64,000 nucleotides of DNA from Microlunatus parietis. Its GTDB lineage: Bacteria; Actinomycetota; Actinomycetes; Propionibacteriales; Propionibacteriaceae. The translations under genes and the position numbers were made by a program. Shown piece after piece: positions 62,226-64,000 of the stretch (position 1 is the stretch's first letter; every line of letters starts with the position of its first letter). Below the pieces are notes generated by a model that was not told where the DNA came from, made no database searches, and saw only the letters and a list, made by a program, of their open reading frames with translations. The DNA lies in NCBI RefSeq assembly GCF_013407955.1, contig NZ_JACCBU010000001.1, forward strand, positions 6,448,001 through 6,512,000, in the 5' to 3' direction.

Positions 62226-63109
62226 GCCGTCCCGTCGTACACGGAACGCCGATCGCCTCCTGGCCGGTCCGGCTGCTCAAGGCGGTCGTGCTGATCATCT
62301 TCTGTGCGGCCGTGATCATCCCGTTCCTCGGCGTGGTCTCGACCAGCCTGGCACCGGCCGAGCAGATCGCCCGGGCCGGCGGCCTGGTGCTGTTTCCGGA
62401 GTCGATCAGTACGGAGGCGTACCAGTCGATCTTCGCCGGCGGCGTGGTGACCCGGGCGATCGGCGTGAGCACGTTCGTCACGGTGGTCGGCACCCTGCTC
62501 AGCCTGACCGTGTCCAGCCTGCTCGGTTACGCCCTGTCCCGGCCCGCCTTCATCGCCGGCCGGCCGTTCCTGTTGATCGTCCTGATCAGCATGCTGTTCT
62601 CGCCGGGCATCATCCCGACCTACCTGCTGGTCCGCGGCGTCGGCCTGATCGACAGTCTGTGGGCGCTGATCCTGCCGACGATGGTGAGCGCGTTCAACGT
62701 GGTGGTGCTGCGGGCGTTCTTCGCCGGGCTGCCGCGGGAGCTGATCGAGAGCGCCCGGGTCGACGGGGCGGGGGAGCTGCGGATCTTCACCTCGATCGTG
62801 CTGCCGCTGTCCAAGGCGGTGCTCGCGGTGATCGGCCTGTTCTACGCGGTCGGCTACTGGAACGCGTTCTTCAACGCGCTGCTCTACATCAACGACACCA
62901 CCCTGTGGCCGCTGCAGCTGGTGCTGCGCACGTACGTGATCAACGACACCCAACTGGGCGCCGCCGAACTGGGCGTGGAGCATCTGCCGCCGCAGGCCGC
63001 CATCCAGATGGCGATTCTGGTGATCTCGATCGTCCCGATCCTGATCGTCTACCCGTTCCTGCAGCGGCACTTCGCGAAGGGTGTGCTCACGGGTGCCGTG
63101 AAGGGGTGA
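62222..63109 (+). CDS. ABC importer permease, YtcP type
   Basis: A 295-residue permease, the usual partner of LplB. The family marks are the EAA loop LIESARVDGAGELRIFTSIVLP near residue 180, AVGYWNAFFNALLYI and the C-terminal PFLQRHFAKGVLTGAVKG, which is the YtcP signature end. Its ATG overlaps the LplB stop. The following 20-bp inverted repeat separates it from a convergent VOC gene. Confidence 0.94.
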   Translation: MSRPVVHGTPIASWPVRLLKAVVLIIFCAAVIIPFLGVVSTSLAPAEQIARAGGLVLFPESISTEAYQSIFAGGVVTRAIGVSTFVTVVGTLLSLTVSSLLGYALSRPAFIAGRPFLLIVLISMLFSPGIIPTYLLVRGVGLIDSLWALILPTMVSAFNVVVLRAFFAGLPRELIESARVDGAGELRIFTSIVLPLSKAVLAVIGLFYAVGYWNAFFNALLYINDTTLWPLQLVLRTYVINDTQLGAAELGVEHLPPQAAIQMAILVISIVPILIVYPFLQRHFAKGVLTGAVKG

Positions 63110-63114
63110 CTCGA

Positions 63115-63191
63115 TGTCGCAGAATTGACGATAGCTTCCATTCCACCGTTGGAAACGGGCTGTTGTGCAAACTATCGTCAATTCTGCGACA
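63115..63191. terminator. 20-bp perfect inverted repeat with flanking TGACTCG direct repeats
   Basis: The arm at 63115-63134 (TGTCGCAGAATTGACGATAG) is the exact reverse complement of 63172-63191, with a 37-nt loop. TGACTCG occurs directly outside on both sides (63107-63113 and 63193-63199), as a target duplication would. The left copy includes the YtcP stop and the right arm includes the stop of the VOC gene (63178-63180). It can work as a bidirectional terminator and may be a small mobile element. Confidence 0.7.
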
Positions 63192-63570
63192 GTGACTCGG
63201 CCGCAAGTCGCTCCCAGCCGCCGTCGTTGTCGACGACGAAGCAGAACTCGTTGCCCTCCGGATCGATCATCACGACATAGCCGTCGCCGGTCTCGTTGAG
63301 TTCCTCCCGACCGGCTCGTCGCGCGCCGAGGTCGATCGCGCTGGCGCAGGCTTCGCCGGCGTCGGCGACCTGGACGTCGAGGTGGAGCCGGTTCTTGACC
63401 TGCTTGGGTTCTGGGACCCGTTGGAACGCGATCCGAATCGGCGCGGCAGCGACCACCGCGAGATCAGCGTTCACGGAGCCCCATCGGCACCCCATGAGGC
63501 TGGCCCAGAAGCGGGCGAGGTCCGCCGGGCTCTCGCTGTCGATCATGATCTCCTGGATCAGCATTCGCAT
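63178..63570 (-). CDS. VOC-family (glyoxalase-like) protein
   Basis: A 130-residue Glyoxalase_6-type protein: IQEIMIDSESPADLARFWASLMG at the start, KNRLHLDVQVAD in the second half, and MIDPEGNEFCFVVDNDG at the end, with His and Glu in the metal-site positions. It resembles the VOC protein at 37250-37654 in size and ending. Its stop codon is inside the right arm of the 20-bp inverted repeat. The substrate is unknown. Confidence 0.88.
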   Translation of the reverse strand: MRMLIQEIMIDSESPADLARFWASLMGCRWGSVNADLAVVAAAPIRIAFQRVPEPKQVKNRLHLDVQVADAGEACASAIDLGARRAGREELNETGDGYVVMIDPEGNEFCFVVDNDGGWERLAAESLSQN

Positions 63571-63724
63571 TCCGAGATCCTGTCAGGTCCTCGGGCGCCG
63601 GCCGGGAGCCGTCGACCGGGAGGTCTTGACGACCAGCCGGGAATTCGGCTGACTGGAACCGATGACTTCGGCCGCCGACGCTGGTCTACACCTCGGGACC
63701 GATCCAGCACACCCGGGAGGAAGC

Positions 63725-64000
63725 ATGACCGAACAGACCACCAAGGCACTGCCGCCGGTCGTGGACCGCGAGACCTGGCAGGCGGAGCTCGACGAGCTGC
63801 GGCGGCGGGAGAAGGCGGCCACCCGGGAGCTCGACGCCATCGCCGCGCAACGCCGCCGGCTTCCGATGGTCGAACTCGGTGACTACACGCTGATCGGAGC
63901 CGACGGCCCGATCCGGCTGGCCGACGTGTTCGCCGGGCGGTCCCAGCTGATCGTCTACAACCACATGTGGACCGACGGCGCGGAGTGGCAGTGCGGCGGC
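63725..64000 (+). CDS. DUF899 thioredoxin-like protein (N-terminal part, runs off the window)
   Basis: From ATG 63725, preceded by AGGAAG, the frame is open to the window end and gives 92 residues. VVDRETWQAELDELRRREKAATRELDAI-type helix, then RRRLPMVELGDYTLIGADGPIRLADVF and QLIVYNHMW match the start of DUF899 proteins, a thioredoxin-like family of unknown substrate. The typical CxxC or CPGC motif would follow after the edge (the last bases encode WQCGG). Confidence 0.8.
   Translation, partial: MTEQTTKALPPVVDRETWQAELDELRRREKAATRELDAIAAQRRRLPMVELGDYTLIGADGPIRLADVFAGRSQLIVYNHMWTDGAEWQCGG

Overview
This is a GC-rich (about 70% by eye) stretch of a free-living actinobacterial chromosome. The phylum call rests on a mycothiol-dependent maleylpyruvate-isomerase-type protein, an HspR/HAIR-type operator before lon, GlnR-like boxes before amtB-glnK-glnD, and ABC sugar importers with no dedicated ATPase. 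The lysine/alanine-rich tail on UvrA and the general gene style would suit a Propionibacteriales-like soil actinobacterium, but that finer placement is only an inference. I see no rRNA, tRNA, CRISPR array, phage or transposase gene.

Layout. 0-5.2 kb: the end of a Pro/Ala/Glu-rich gene coupled to a Gln/Gly-rich membrane protein, then uvrB, a cluster of GCGACCGTTGC palindromic repeats, and terC behind a manganese (yybP-ykoY type) riboswitch. 5.3-15.7 kb: a methyltransferase, then a carbohydrate island with an ABC importer (lipoprotein plus two permeases), a sulfatase, a secreted DUF5722-like glycosidase split by a frameshift, an orphan LuxR-type HTH protein and a LacI repressor. LacI-like AACGTTC motifs lie before the importer and before the repressor. 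15.7-19.1 kb: a minus-strand operon of a dienelactone-hydrolase-like protein, a DyP-peroxidase-like protein and a thioredoxin-like protein (the last two without their catalytic residues), then a PucR regulator. 19.2-28.5 kb: lon with its HAIR operator, an MmyB-like regulator divergent from an SDR, an aldo/keto reductase, a VOC pseudogene, a lipoprotein, a GHL10 (DUF187) glycosidase and a P-loop kinase-like protein. 28.5-34 kb: an MBL-fold hydrolase, the mycothiol enzyme and uvrA. 34-43 kb: a Tat-exported GH78 alpha-L-rhamnosidase, VOC and MFS genes, two unusual oxidoreductase-like genes and a glycerophosphodiesterase. 43-49 kb: amtB-glnK-glnD nitrogen operon, an MFS/MarR divergent pair. 49-53 kb: def, galE, SRPBCC plus a decayed second SRPBCC, ArsR, and an S66 LD-carboxypeptidase/MccF-like peptidase. 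53.2-54.9 kb has no convincing gene but holds hairpin repeats and a 45-bp tandem repeat. 54.9-64 kb: an AlkZ-like winged-helix DNA glycosylase candidate, an alpha/beta hydrolase, a sialic-acid type cluster (GntR, NanA-like lyase, sialidase, divergent SBP-LplB-YtcP importer), a VOC protein and a truncated DUF899 gene.

How it fits together. Three polysaccharide or sugar systems (sulfated glycan, rhamnoside, sialoside), each with exported or cytosolic hydrolases and two with their own importers and repressors, describe a glycan-scavenging lifestyle. They are set among backbone genes for nucleotide excision repair, proteolysis and nitrogen control. The most unusual whole-window signal is the great excess of the palindrome TGATCA (about 120 by hand count, where composition predicts only a few), often at gene ends. 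The most unusual local system is the three-gene operon at 15.7-17.7 kb whose thioredoxin and peroxidase homologues have both lost their active-site residues. Long perfect inverted repeats of unrelated sequence recur between convergent genes.
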